The notes: generated by a model from the sequence alone, not told the origin. 61,274 bases of DNA from Rhypophila decipiens (GCA_033297075.1 MU858260.1:1-61274); one strand, 5' to 3'; positions 23,398-35,331 are shown, counted from the first letter of the stretch. A program made the numbers and translations.

Positions 23398-24219
23398 ATG
23401 GCTGAACCAGAAGAACGGAGAGTTCCCATCGTTATTACGGAACCTGTCGAGTCAGAATCCGCCTACCAGCTGAGCTATTTATCGAAGTTCTCGCGCAACG
23501 AGCTTATCATCAAATACCTAACGAAACCCAAATATAACCATGGCCTCGGCTTCACTTACGACGAAGCTGTTGACTATCTCCGCCAGCAGCTAGAGGCTAC
23601 GTGTCTGAACCTATATAATGCAGGCCACGTCCAAGTATCGGTGGAAGGACTACACCTTCGTGCGTGGGAATCTGACATGCCAAAGGCGCTGTCTTCAGAG
23701 GTCTGTGTCCTTTACAATATAATTGTCGACAGGGAGTTGAAGTCAAGCGAACGTGGCAAGATTATGTCTAAGGAATATGACGCGTTTTATGGCCGCAAGA
23801 AGCAAGAGGAGGGGACGGCGGGAGCGCTTGAGACTGTCAAGGAGCTATTTTCCGACTACCAGCGTCTGCCCAGCATTAACGGACAAAGGGACCTTTCTGG
23901 TATTGGTCGTCTCCTCACAAATGTCTGGGATGCTACCTCTGCCGCCAAAAGGCCAACCGATGCCAGTATTGCTCGTCTCTTCATCCACATCGGGAACTCT
24001 GGGACAACTCAGGAGATATTTGAGAGCCATCCGTTTGCTTTTGAGGATCGGAGTGGTCCTTCGCCGTCAACAAAGTGGTGCGAAGAACTGGGATACAACT
24101 ACCTTGATCTTCTAAATAGGCCGGGAGAGTACAGAGACACGACTGCGATAAACAGTGACCCGTCAAGTCTTGATACCCCGGCCATTGGAATACCCGCGGA
24201 CGATGAGCCTGAACAGTAA
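23398..24219 (+). CDS. Orphan protein A (three-member local paralogue family)
   Basis: An intact single-exon 273-aa protein with no recognised domain, signal peptide or membrane segment. The start is placed at 23398, downstream of a TATA-like element. The frame is open back to 23155. Motifs shared with the frameshifted genes at 50986 (B) and 54800 (C) are, in order: a G-aromatic/aliphatic-T step (GLGFTYDEAV), then CLNLYNAG, then LHLRAWES, then MSKEYDAFYG, then RDLSGIGRLLTNVWD, and finally KWCEELGYNYLDLLNRP. The tail motif is also present in C. The chain is charged and probably helical and soluble. A is the only member that is clearly intact here. Function is unknown. Context gives no partner, since neighbours are a DUF1996 gene and a 5S rRNA gene. 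Confidence 0.75.
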   Translation: MAEPEERRVPIVITEPVESESAYQLSYLSKFSRNELIIKYLTKPKYNHGLGFTYDEAVDYLRQQLEATCLNLYNAGHVQVSVEGLHLRAWESDMPKALSSEVCVLYNIIVDRELKSSERGKIMSKEYDAFYGRKKQEEGTAGALETVKELFSDYQRLPSINGQRDLSGIGRLLTNVWDATSAAKRPTDASIARLFIHIGNSGTTQEIFESHPFAFEDRSGPSPSTKWCEELGYNYLDLLNRPGEYRDTTAINSDPSSLDTPAIGIPADDEPEQ

Positions 24220-24812
24220 CCACATCTTAGTACCACACCCATCAAAGAAGAACCACCCGACGAGTTAGAGTAAGATGCGGATTCCGTCTCAAGCAATTGA
24301 TTATATTTGGTGGCAAGAGGTGGAACATCGCCGTGGACCTTACAGCAAAACACCTTGTCATTATGGAAGGGCCAAAATCGGTGGTTTTGAGTCAAGGTGT
24401 ATAGGCTTTCTAGATAATCGTTTTCATGCACATTACAGAATGGCCTGCTCCCTATTGACCATGCTAGTATAATAACAACGTATTAATCACGCCTGAATGC
24501 TGAAAGTGCCCTATACAAACCCGTGGAAGGAACACGACCTTGAATGTTCTTTAAGAGTGCAAGACGTTGCTGTATACCGGGTAAGGTGTTGTCGCTGGTG
24601 TGCACTACAGATAGATGGGCCATCCTTGAGAAACCGAGTTGCCAGCATGATTCATATACAGAGCAATGCAGGAGACACGAACCTGGGAAGGCCGAGAGAA
24701 CAAAGCAGTGAGTGAGCGGAAGATCGCTGGTGGTCTGGGACCTCGTCTCAATCCCTCACCCAAGGCGCAAACACCAAATACCATATATACCAGCTACCAG
24801 GTTCAATCTGTC
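24220..24812. other. Intergenic, 5S rRNA upstream flank
   Basis: No protein gene is seen. A TATATA stretch at 24783-24788 lies about 28 bp before the 5S gene, where Neurospora 5S genes have an upstream TATA element. Confidence 0.55.
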
Positions 24813-24931
24813 ACATACGACCATAGGCACTGGAAAACTCGGGATCCCGTCCGCTCTCCCATAGATAAGCCAGCGACCGCCAGACTAGTAGTTGGGTGGG
24901 TGACCACCAGCGAATCCCTGGTGTTGTATGT
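24813..24931 (+). rRNA. 5S ribosomal RNA (dispersed copy)
   Basis: About 119 nt. The ends ACATACGAC and GTTGTATGT pair perfectly as helix I. Near-universal fungal 5S blocks are present: GACCATAG at the start, CCGTCCGCTC, and the internal promoter block AGTAGTTGGGTGGGTGACC followed by ACCAGCGAATCCC. A T-run follows directly. Single dispersed 5S genes are usual in filamentous ascomycetes. Relative to the major Neurospora type as I remember it, helices II and IV-V differ, partly by paired changes (CCAG with CTGG). This suggests a minor sequence type rather than a decayed pseudogene. Confidence 0.93.
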
Positions 24932-24936
24932 TTTTT
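24931..24936 (+). terminator. Pol III oligo-T terminator
   Basis: A run of T directly at the 3' end of the 5S rRNA gene, as expected for RNA polymerase III. Confidence 0.8.
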
Positions 24937-25225
24937 CTTCATTTTTCATTTTTCTCCCGCGGCCTATACCGAGGTATGCGAGTATTTTGCACATTTAAAT
25001 CTCTTTTACATTTAAATAACATCTCCAAGATAAAGAATCAATTCAGACAGACTCACTATAAGCTCTTTTCGCGATCCTTGTTGTGTTAGTGGGCCCGAGG
25101 GTTGGATCCACCTTCAAAGAGGTAACCTAGTACTTATATTTGAAGTTTTCTTTTCTTTTTGTCTAGATGGACTATCACCACCTGGAACTACCAGAAAAAG
25201 CCGTTCCCGGCATGAATCGCTTCCA

Positions 25226-26452
25226 CTACTTGCTCAACTTCCCCGTGTCATCCTCTGTTGCCTGTCCGTCCCCCCCGGCCGAGATCGAGGGCAACATCTT
25301 CTTCCCACTAGCCCCAAACCGTCTCCCCCAAGCTCGAACCTTTCGATCCATATCCCACCTCACAAACACCATTACAACTACTACGACCCATGCAAGAACG
25401 GTATCTGCCAGCCCTCTAATCAAACCGCCAGCAAACCTCCGACTCCCACCCAAGGAAGCAGCCATGACAGCCCTAATAATGACACTCGTAGTGACCAGCT
25501 CCTGTCCACTCTCCAAACCAAGAATGGCTCGTCGAGCACATTCGTCTGGTGAAAGAATGATATCATCTTCCTCAAGCGATTTAGTCAGGTCAGACTTGAC
25601 CAGATTTTCATCATCGAGGGATCGAGTTGGCATTGTGGCCGGAAAGACAGTATGGATCTTTACTGTTTGGACAGTCGGGTAGGCACCCGCATAGAGGTTC
25701 ATCTCCTGAGAGAGCGAATCGGACAGAGACCGTATGGCGGCTTTGGAGGGCGAGTAGGGCGTGAATCCTGCAAAGGAGAAGAAGGATACGAAGGAGGCGG
25801 TAAAGATTAGATGGCGAGATGGGCCGATTTCCTGCTTCTGGACGGGACTGGGACTTGGTGCTTCAGATGCAGCAGAGGAACTGGATGGGGAAGGTCGTAG
25901 CCAGAGATTGAGGATCGCATGGGCCATGTAGACGCTGGAAAAGTAGTTGCTGTCCATCATGGTCTGGAACTTGTCCACGGGTGTGTCGATAAAGAGTGTT
26001 GGGTGGGCGGATCCGCTGCAGCACCAGACAATCTCTGGGGGAGAGCCATTATTCCAGGCTGTGGTTTCGGAGATGACCCGACTGCAATCTTCGGGAGTGG
26101 TCACGTCGGCTGGGATGTAATGGAAGCGTTGAGTTGCAGAGAGAGCGGCTTTCTGAGGTGTAGCCTGTCAGTCGTGCATTCTTTACAAGCGGCAGAACGA
26201 AGGAGACGGACTTTTAGCTCTTGAATAGCCTCTTGGAGCTTGGTCTTTGTTCGGGCGACGATGACAACGTTTGCGCCTTTCTCGGCGAGCTGCTTTGCAG
26301 CACTGAAGCCCAGACCGCTCGATCCGCCTGTGACGAGGACCGTCTGGTGGCTGTTAGCGATGCTTTGCTCTATGAGGACGAGGTCGGCGTGGGATGGGCA
26401 GACATACCCGGCCATTCACAGGGAACTGGTTTGTCGTCAAAATACCGCCCAT
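25226..26452 (-). CDS. TSC10: 3-ketosphinganine reductase (KDSR/Tsc10 type)
   Basis: Three minus-strand exons, 26452-26408, 26343-26212 and 26152-25226, encode about 367 aa. The first intron (64 nt) joins [15 protein letters not shown] to [12 protein letters not shown] and so produces the NAD(P)-binding site TGGSSGLG at the N-terminus. The second intron is 59 nt with a GTCCGT donor, less usual. The catalytic YxxxK appears as YSPSK. A C-terminal hydrophobic helix ([14 protein letters not shown]) anchors it in the ER membrane with the active site cytosolic, as known for the family. It performs the NADPH-dependent second step of sphingolipid synthesis. An inserted Ser/Pro-rich loop follows LNLWLRPS. 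This is a single-copy housekeeping-type gene. Confidence 0.88.
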
Positions 26453-26983
26453 ATCTCAAACTTTGTCAGTACCTTGATAAAAATTGCCGCTTGACTGCTG
26501 AAAAAGCGCCGAGGAGGGAAAGAGGATAAGAGGTGTCGTTCAAAAGATTACGAAAAAGCCAACACCTAAACAGACGCCAAGGAGAGGCGGCGTCCAATCT
26601 TAGCGCGTGGTTTGCGGCTGCGCCTCTCGCCAAATGTCGGATCGGGTGTGTCACACAAGTCAGGGGTTCACCTCCTTGTCCATGTTGTCATCGTGTTGGC
26701 TCCTGGACATCCATTGTCAACAGATAAAAGCTATAGACCTTGAGTATTATATACAGTAAACTAGAGTGACCTGGCCATTGCCAACAATTATCCACCCACC
26801 CCACAGTCCAACATGCCGTCCGTCATGATGCGGGTTAAGAAAACACCTCCGACGCCATCTCCATCAATTTCTCCTCCCTACCAAAATATAAAAATCACCC
26901 AAAACCCCAGTGGGCCATGTAGAGTGCCTACATCGTGTCTGCCATCTGTCCGACTTTGATCATGTTGAGGAGGTCTGGTAAGC
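26453..26983. other. Intergenic, promoter of reductase gene
   Basis: Short frames only. A TATATA stretch occurs near 26748. It lies between the reductase start and the 3' end of the next minus-strand gene. Confidence 0.5.
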
Positions 26984-27576
26984 TCATACATGAACACCAT
27001 TGCCATCCACGCCGTTCCCCTTATCTAGTGCAGAGCGATTCGACGCCTTGTGCCCAGCCCACATCATGGCTTCTGTGAGGATGTTGAAGAGGAGCATGCA
27101 ACTATTTGCAGTGGCCATCGTTAGTCGCCATAGCATTCCACGAGGGTAATCCAAGAGCCAACTACTCACAATCCCAGTATCCAAAATGCCTGAATGGCAT
27201 GCTTCAAGCCGCAATGTCCAAAGTACGGCGGGCCATAGCTGCAACGGCCGCCCGAGTAGTCGCGCGACGAGAATATGAGCGACGTTAACCAGAGATAGGA
27301 TAGCGCTAGATCAAGGGGCAGGAGATATCCACGGTAGGATCTCAGCGCGGGCAGGAAGGTGGCGAATAAGTACAAGAACAGCGTCAGCACGGCGATGACC
27401 TCTTGGTAGATGATGTGCACGCCTAGCCCGCGCGAAGAGTAGCCCAGCTGGTGGGCGCGGTGGATGAAGTGCGACAAGAGCCCTGTCAAGATGGCGCTTG
27501 ATGACAGGATCAGGGCGTTGTGCAGCCCCAAGAGGGAGCGGTGCACTCGTTGTCCCGCGCGCTTTCCAGTGTCCAT
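26984..27576 (-). CDS. Four-helix membrane protein (MARVEL-like)
   Basis: Two exons, 27576-27170 and 27101-26984, are separated by a 68-nt GTGAGT...TAG intron and encode about 174 aa. The start at 27576 (MDTGKRAGQRV) was chosen over a longer in-frame extension. Four hydrophobic segments are visible: NALILSSSAILTGLLSHF, a second around EVIAVLTLFLYLFATFLP, a third around LALSYLWLTSLIF, and a fourth formed across the splice (HAIQAFWILGFCMLLFNIL). A Cys pair (GGRCSY and GHCGLKH) lies between helices 3 and 4. Size and topology fit fungal MARVEL-domain proteins. The function is unknown. A TATAAAG on the minus strand lies near 27725. Confidence 0.78.
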
Positions 27577-28069
27577 ATTGATGGTGGTGGGGGGCAAGAA
27601 GTGAGAAGTGTCTATGAGTCTCAAAAGAAGCTATTCCAACACGAGAGATATTTAGGACAAATGTCTGACTTGAGAGAGAAGAAGTTCTGGAGGGAGGATC
27701 AGACTTGTTTGCAGAGAATGGTTCTTTATACGTCCCCTGGCGTCATCGCGATCCCAAGGGTGTGTGACGTCCTCGCCACGATGATGTCCATGACAACAGG
27801 AATGCACCCCGGAACAGATTGATCAATTACATGACTTCAAACGCGAGCGGAGGATCCTCCCCGGGGAGGCATGCTCCATGACGATATAATAGCGTCTACA
27901 TGTCAACCTACTGCGAGCTGCAGCGTCGCCATGCCAAACTCGCACTGGTCATCTGGGGCTGCATGGACGACTGACGTCTGTATGACGGAACTCTGTTCCG
28001 AACCTTGAAACCTTCAACCTTTTGACGGCATCATATTTCGAATCAATTGTTATCCTAAACTGTCTGTTC
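27577..28069. other. Intergenic, no supported gene
   Basis: Promoter of the four-helix membrane protein gene and 3' flank of tyrosinase 2. Confidence 0.5.
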
Positions 28070-29180
28070 CTACTGATAGACATAACAAAGCGCCCCGCCC
28101 TTCGTATCCATGTAGTCCCTCACCACGCCGTCCGCGGCAAGCCCCAGCATTGGCATCACGTCAGCCAGCGTGGCGTTCTGTCCATCATTGCGCACCCCCT
28201 TGTAGGCAAAGGTTCTGTTCTGGGGGTCACGCTGCTGCCACTGCCACCAGACCTTGTCGACCATGGTATGGTGAAGGAAGAAGATGGGATCTAGTACACA
28301 TGGTCAGCTGCCATATCGATAGTCATTTCGACAAAAGGAAAAAGAAAAGGAAGGGTTAATACCATTTGGAGAACTCGTCGGCCCCATATCGCCCCTCCCG
28401 CCGCCAACACCAGCATGCACCGCCCCATGAGGCGACGACTCGAGCGCGGGGTGAAACCTCTCGTAGACAGTCCACGAGTTGACCTCGTCCATGATACCCG
28501 GACCGTACCCATTCCCAATCATCTCGGGCTGTCCGTCCTCTGGATGGCCCGGTGACCAGTCGCGGCTGAGCCAGTGCGGGTCGACCGCACCGTTCCAGTA
28601 CGTCGGCCGCAGGTTGCGGAAGGGGCCGTTCACGACGCGAAGCTTGCTCGGCCCGTTGCCGTCTGCGCTGTCGCTGCCGTTGCCGCCAAACCCAAGCACG
28701 GGGTCCCATACGGCGGACTTGGAGGGCGCGGCCCACTCGGACACCCAGTCCCAGTACATGGCTGATCCGGTGTAGCCGCACGAGTGCAGCGCGTCTTCGT
28801 AGACTTGGACAAAGTAGCGGTGCCAGGGGAGGAAGACGGGTTCGCCGTGGACTTGGTGACAAAGGGTTAGTTATCTTTTTTATTGGTGGGATACTGGTAA
28901 TGGGGGGCGCACTTCTCTGAGGGTTCGTCAATTGCGAGTGGACGTATCCAAAATCATCGTACAGGGTGGTGTGCGTCGCCACGCGCAGCCTCGACGGCTT
29001 CGTGGTAAGGCAGAGGACCGCGTTGATGTACGACCTCTTCTCTGCCGAGGTAGCCTTGGCCCAGTTCTTGCGTACCTTGGGCGACGTGCACGTCTTGGCT
29101 TGGGGCCGGGTGACGCTCCTAGTATCCGAAGGGAGTGCTAGCGCGGCGGTGGTCAGGGTGACGAGGTGGAGGAACTTCAT
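28070..29180 (-). CDS. Secreted tyrosinase 2
   Basis: Three minus-strand exons, 29180-28913, 28851-28363 and 28290-28070, give about 325 aa. Introns are 61 and 72 nt. The start at 29180 gives a signal peptide (MKFLHLVTLTTAALALPSD). Copper site A: YDDFGYVH, RIHGEP (formed across the first splice) and LPWHRYF. Copper site B: SPHGAVH and DPIFFLHHTMVDKVW, the latter formed across the second splice. The C-terminus ends in ALCYVYQ. It is a short secreted tyrosinase in the same broad family as the gene at 4838. The sequences diverge strongly outside the copper sites, so they are not a recent duplication. Phenol oxidation outside the cell is the expected activity. A TATA run lies about 75 bp upstream of the ATG. 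Confidence 0.9.
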
Positions 29181-29255
29181 GTTGGGGATGGGAAGAGTGG
29201 AAGGAGTGACTTGAGGAACAAGACGAGGAATCGTCAAGGTCATGGCAGCATTCTC

Positions 29256-29263
29256 TATATATA
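29256..29263 (-). promoter_or_regulatory. TATA box of tyrosinase 2
   Basis: TATATATA about 75 bp upstream of the tyrosinase 2 ATG. Confidence 0.5.
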
Positions 29264-31518
29264 ATTATTTCTCGAAAAGCCCCCGACGGAGTTTACGGAC
29301 ATCCTGGGAAGGTAATTATTTGGAAAGATAGCCTCGTATAGGACTGGGATAGGAACCCACACACTTCCTTTCGGGCCTTTCGGGACGGTGTCGAGACCAG
29401 TCTTGCTGGATTTGGGAGTGAGCTTATCTCATCGCTCACCTTGCCATCATTCTACGATGGCACTATTGATTTCACGTCTACCAGGGTCGCCATGTTGGGT
29501 GTCAGTCTCATCCAATCCCAGAGCTCGCTGATCTCCTGCCCTGTACCGCAGCAGGCACAAGGGGCAAGAGTTGAAAGGGTACCAGAAGTTAGAATGGCGC
29601 AGTAATTTAGCTGAATGTTTTGACATTGCACTCACTGAAATTCCTCGGCTTTTGGAACAATGGGATTGCATTATATCATGTTGGGTGCAGAGACTAGTAA
29701 TAGAACTTAGTCGTACAACTGACAAGAAAAAGCTCGTAGAAAGTTGGATATAAACCAACCGATCCGTAAGATATGACCAAATGCGTGGCGTATCCGTTTT
29801 TGACCCTGTACGCAGTCCTCGCTGGGGGCTGCTTGGTGCTTACACATCTTACCCAAAGCGTTCCAGAACCCTGGTCACCGTCAGCTCCAGAACCCGGGTT
29901 ACCGTCAGCCCTTCAATGCGGAAAACGCCCGTACCAAACTTTTACCCCTACACGATGATCTACGCCGCATCTAGCGTCTGACAGGTGGCCCGGGGGCATG
30001 TTCGTACTCAGGACACACTGTCCTTCTAAATTCCCTCGGCCTTTCTTCTGTCCCATTCCAGTGGCTTGGTTAATGTTAGACTCGAATGTGAAGAGAGGTT
30101 TAGGTTCTCTCAAACCTGGTTACAACCACAGAGGTCCTTGCGACAGCCCTGTCGAGGGTGGGTTCAGCAGAACGGTGATTGGACCAGTCGTTCGGTTCCA
30201 CGGCCCGAGTTGATCGAAACCGCCGCAAATGTACATATAGATGTTCAATAGTAACTAGAGTACGGATCACTCATGTGGCCTCTACAGAACATGTCATTTG
30301 ACTCGTTGCCTCTCGACTGAGTACGTATGCCTGAACTCGGACGAAGCGGACAATTCAGCTCGTTTAGCACGTTAATTACTCCCTGTCGAGATATTTACAA
30401 ATCTAGACCAGTCTTTCATTACTTCCAGTCCTATCCTATCTCTCGCTATAAAGTAATTCCACCAACATTTCAAAGTGGAATTTCTAACTAGAGGGCAAAA
30501 ATTAACCACTACTCTTTCTCAGCTAGGGACATAATATCACTAAATTTAGGAGGGAGATTTTCGGCTTAAGTTCTAGACACTCGAGCTTGTTCGCGACGAC
30601 AAGTTCTAGTAATGAACTCGAAAGTATCCTTTATGCTCTCGCAATGCAAGAATATGCTCCCTGCCGTATGATAAGTTTTACATGGCACATGTAGTGTTAC
30701 TTTCTAAAAGCCTAACATCATATAACAAATATTTACAAGCTAATTGCCGGAGCACTTAGCCTGGTATCTCTTAGCGCCGCTTTTCAAAGTTTTGTGTTGA
30801 ATTCTATATCTAGCCAGTTCTAGCTGTGTCGTAAATTTACTAGATAAGCAAGGCAGGTAAATAAGCACTGAATAAAAGCACGAAGGCCCTCGATCGCGGC
30901 GATGGAACTTATAAAAACGGGGATTCCAAAGTCTGATGAAGAAGCCGGGCCTAGGTTTAAGTGGCAAACGAAGAACTTGTGTTGAAGAACTGAACGTGGT
31001 CGTAAATGAGAAACTGGTGACTACGGGGGAAGGCGCACGTGCGATTACCGGGGAATCGGATTGCTGCATGCCCGGGAGCCGGGAAGGTACCGGGGATGAT
31101 TAGCGCCCCCAATCATCGGTCAGGCCGGGGGTCAGGTCCTGAGCTCTCAACTTTTTCACGCACGCGGTGGGCCGACATTGTGATTGGATGTCAGCAAACT
31201 CGGACCCACCTTTTCAGGCACCTGTCAGCCGCCTGTCTTCGTAGAACGGCTCGAACCTAACCCGGCACCAGGGGCGCCAGCGGCTCACGACTTACGAAAG
31301 CCCCACTCCAACGAAGACGTCTGAGTTCACTGAGATAAGGAACGACCTACGCTGCATCATTTGAACAGACCTGTTTGCCCAGCACAACGCGTCTTTTCTT
31401 CTTCATTCCACTTTCATCTCCCGTCGTCTTCACTTTTCCATCTCAAAGGATAAACATCTATACCCAAGAACCAAGCTAAGAATCTCGAGCTCACAAGCAA
31501 AACACATGCAGTTCGACA
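29264..31518. other. Long gene-free stretch, AT-richer core
   Basis: No protein gene is supported over about 2.2 kb. Between about 30230 and 30880 the base composition is clearly AT-richer than the flanking genes (a sample line is about 37 percent G+C). A 22-bp direct repeat (ccagaacc...accgtcagc) occurs twice near 29868-29912. The core could be an old mobile-element relic, but no terminal repeat or coding remnant is recognised. Confidence 0.45.
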
Positions 31519-34167
31519 ATGACGGCACCACCACCACCACCCGCAACCGGGGGTAGTGCTGAACTCGATTCTGGGGACGAATTCGACCAAGACGACGTGT
31601 TCGATGATATCGACGAAGCGGACCTCGCGGAGCTCGAACAACGGCCGGCCAAACGAATCAAGAGGGAACCTGGAGCTTCCCCGGACGTCGAGGTCAATCA
31701 GTTCCATTTGGTAGAGCTCGCGGATAGGCTATTAAAGGACAAGTTCGGCTTTGAGTCGTTCCGGCACGAACAGCACGGCGCTATTCGGACCATTCTGGCG
31801 GGCGAGAATGCCCTTGTCGTTTTTCCTACTGGGGCGGGCAAGTCGCTTTGTTATCAGATTCCGGCAATCGCGTTCCCGGAACTGGATAAAGTCGATGGTG
31901 GTAGCAGGGAGCCAGATAGCTCTGGTGTTACTCTCGTTGTGTCACCGCTGATTGCGCTGATGAAAGATCAGGTTGATGCTCTCAAGCGACGCGGGATTGC
32001 TGCCGACAGTATTGACTCTAGCAAGACATGGGAGCAGCTCCAGGTTATCCACGCCAGCATGCGCGACAATAAGCTGAGGATATTGTACTGTGCACCCGAG
32101 CGGCTCAACAATGAAGGCTTTGTCGAAAGCATAAAGCACCTCCGTGGTGGGATTCGATTGTTGGCTGTCGACGAGGCTCATTGTGTTTCAGAGGTATGAT
32201 GTCACCCCCGCCTGGTTGGACCAAATGCAAACAAATAATTGAAGCTGACGCTGGGGTGGGTGTTTGCAGTGGGGTCATTCGTTCAGGCCGGATTATCTGA
32301 AAGGTACGAGGAGTCCTTCCTTCCAGGCTGTCTTAGCCATCCTCGTCGGGGAGAATCGATTTCTAACCGTTTGGTCCATGCATTAATAGTTGCCCGATTC
32401 GTGGACGAGATCAAGGCGGAGCGGGTTATCTGTCTGACTGCCACGGCTACACCAAAGGTCGCCGAAGATATTTGCAAGGCGTTCAAGATAGGCGAATCGT
32501 GTGTCTTTAAGACATCGCCGTACAGACCAAAGTAATACTCGTCCACTACTTTGTCCATGACACGGGGAGATCCCGTGCTAACGTACTGTGTAATACATAG
32601 TCTTATGCTTCATGCGAAAGCTATCGACTACCAGGGCGGAACAACTGCAGAGCACATGATCGGTCTCTTGTTCGGCGGTCGACGCAGCGGCCGGGATGAG
32701 GGTGACGTTAGATTTGAGGAGCTCTTCCGGTTCTTACGCGCTAATCCTGGACCTACCTTGGTATATGTTGCGCTGCAGCACCAGGCCGAACTGCACGCCG
32801 AGGCCTTGGCCAGCAAGGGATTTAGCGCGGCTGCATTTCATGCCGGGTTGAAACAGGAGGTGAAGAAACAGGTGCAGGAGGATTTTATGGCTGGGAAGAT
32901 ACGGATAGTAAGTAGTTGGGCTTTGCTTCTTTCATTCCCTGCTATCAAGGCTAACTGGCTGGCCTGGAAGGTGTGCGCTACGATTGCCTTCGGCATGGGA
33001 ATCGACAAGGCGGATATTCGCAACATTGTCCACTGGGATCTGTCCAGCACCGTGGAAGAGTACAGCCAGCAGATTGGGCGTGCAGGGCGAGACGGCAAGA
33101 AATCAGTTTGCATGTTTTTGTTGGCGCCGAGCGCATTTTATCTACGCGAGGTATTTGCTCGTGGAGATCTCCCCTCGCGCCAATCCCTCAAAGGCCTCTT
33201 GATGGACATCATCAGCGAAGCAGCGCGCGGTGTTCCTGTTGGCGGCGTGTTCAAACTCAGCCAATATGCCCAGGGTAGGCAATTCGACATCCGCCCGTCG
33301 CCATTGCAGGTCATCTACGCCACTCTGGAGCTTCACTTTGGCCTGTTCCGCGCCATCACGCCAGAGTATTCGACGTACAAGTTTGAGGCTAAGACGCCGA
33401 GCTACCTGGCAACGCTCAAGAATGACCGGACACCTGCAGCAAAAGCCATTCTGTCGAGTGCAGTCAAGAAGGTCAAGTTTTATGACATTGACGTCAAGGC
33501 CGCAGCAATGGCGAGTGGGGGGGTGGTCGATCGGGCCGACATTATAAAAAAGCTGAATCAGCTGAACGACTCGGGCATTATAGAGCTGCACACCAGCGGG
33601 CTGTTGCACAGATATACCCTGCTAAAGAACCTTCCGGATTCGGATGCAGAAGTGGAGATGGTTGTCGACAAGTTGTACCAGGATATGCAGGGCCGAGAGA
33701 GAGATGCGATACGGCGAGGCAGGGAGGTGGTGGAACTCATTACGGGGAGTAAATGCTTTGCCCTTGCATTGGCGGAACATTTTGGCATGACGCTCCCTGA
33801 TAATAAGCAGAATTGTGGTCATTGCACATTTTGCCTTACACGCAAGCCAGTCGTTGCACCAGTCGAGCGCGTAACGCCAACCACGCGGGCTTCGATTTCC
33901 GGGGTTTTGGCCGCTACAAATGTGCGCGATGACCCGAGGTTTCTTGCCAGAGTTGCCTTTGGCATCAAGAGCCCGCGTGTCAGCCAGCTCAAACTGGACA
34001 AACATGACTGTTTCCGCTCGTTGGCTCATCACAGCTTTGATGTGAGTAGTGGTTCAGGTTCTTCCTTTCTTGGACGTGTAAAAGCTTGAGACCTGGCTAA
34101 CATTTTTTTCTTATCTATCTAGGCGTTATTGAGAGAGTTTACAAAGGCTTGCAAGGCCGCGAACTGA
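31519..34167 (+). CDS. recQ: RecQ-family DNA helicase
   Basis: Six exons: 31519-32193, 32270-32303, 32390-32531, 32601-32907, 32971-34041 and 34123-34167, giving about 757 aa. All five introns (63-86 nt) are GT-AG, and all preserve motifs across junctions. An acidic N-terminus precedes the helicase core. Motif I is FPTGAGKSLCYQ, motif II DEAHCVSEWGHSFRPDY (formed by the first splice), motif III TATATPK, and motif VI QQIGRAGRDG. The Zn-binding segment has C...CGHCTFC near the end of exon 5. No HRDC domain is seen. Length and layout resemble the smaller fungal RecQ1-like helicases rather than the long QDE-3/Sgs1 type. It unwinds DNA during repair and recombination in the nucleus. Confidence 0.92.
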
Positions 34168-34292
34168 GTGAGGGTTTGTAACTTTTAGTGTTAGTGGATG
34201 TATTAACGAGCGAGAACTGTCGGTATGAGGGATGTACTACTTATGCTTGCTCTGCTGCCGATATGACAAACAATGTTGGTGGACTATAGCTC

Positions 34293-35331
34293 ATGTCTCT
34301 TGCCGTGGCTGTTTACATGACATTTGATGACGCAAGCCCCTGTCCCATTCCGCGGCCTCACATCGCCGAAGGCACGCTGATGAACCCTGCTGGCGGCATC
34401 CAGAGCACCATCAACGACTTGCTCACTTACTACAGCGCGTTGGTCCGGTCCTTGAATGACCAGCAAGAGACTGGCAAGACTTCCACGGCTGGGTCGCCTC
34501 TTAAACAGGTGCTTCAGGTGCTCAGCAGCAACATTCGGACGGCGCCAAACATCCGAGAGCAGAGCTATGCCATGGGGTTGGGCCCGAGTGCAACTGCCCG
34601 GCAGACTTTCTGAAACATCCCGTAACCAGGCCACGATGCCCAAAATGCCCATGATTGGGAACCCCGAGCAACCCGTTCTTGCTCTGTATCACCACGGCAT
34701 GCTGGTGGGGTTTAAAAATGCTGTCTACATCTTCCCCGGGACGGAAACGGCGGTTTTGCTGTTGTCTAACGCTGTCGCAATCAACGATGGACCCGGCTGG
34801 ATCGGCCATCTCATCATCCAAACCCTCTTCGACGACCCCGTCAAGCATGACTACGTGGCCTTGGCTCGTGATAGCCTCTCATTTGGCCTTGAAGCCTACG
34901 ATAGGATTGAGCAGCAGTTCAGGGCCGAGTTGCACAACAAGACCATAATTTGCCCCAAGCCCCTTGGCGCCTACGTCGGCAAATACTACAACGAGGTCAA
35001 GACATTCTACATGGACATATCCATCAAGGACAAAGAACTCTGGCTCAACCTTCAAGGTAATGCAGTGGAGAACTACCGCTTGAAGCATCACAACGGGGAC
35101 GAATTCAGCTGGCATATGCCGCGCAATGAGCAAGTAAGACGAGGAAGGAACCCCATTACCTACATGGAGTATTGGAAGATCAAGTTCGATTGTCAGACCG
35201 GAACAGCGACTAGAATATTCTGTGTCATCGAGAAAGATTTGCCAGGGGACGGCATGGAGCTCAGAAAAGAAGCCACGAGAGGTCACGAAGAGCTCTGGGG
35301 GAGATGTGACGATTGCATCAGTGACAGCTGA
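34293..35331 (+). pseudogene. Beta-lactamase-like serine hydrolase remnant
   Basis: Only the C-terminal part of a class-C beta-lactamase-like hydrolase is present. Recognisable pieces are AEGTLMNPAGGIQST, then, in another frame, HHGMLVGFKNAVYIFPGTE and a C-terminal domain with YVGKYYNEVKTFYMDI. The N-terminal region with the SxxK nucleophile is absent. The sequence begins abruptly about 120 bp after the RecQ stop. A frameshift at about 34573-34580, in the run GGGGTTGGGCCC, moves the frame between SYAMG and WARVQLPG. A single intron cannot explain it. It is therefore truncated and broken and almost certainly non-functional. RecQ reads towards it on the same strand. Confidence 0.7.

Noticed and set aside
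31240..31290. tRNA-like B-box match (tcgaacc)
   Set aside because: No acceptor stem, anticodon arm or A box could be paired around it.
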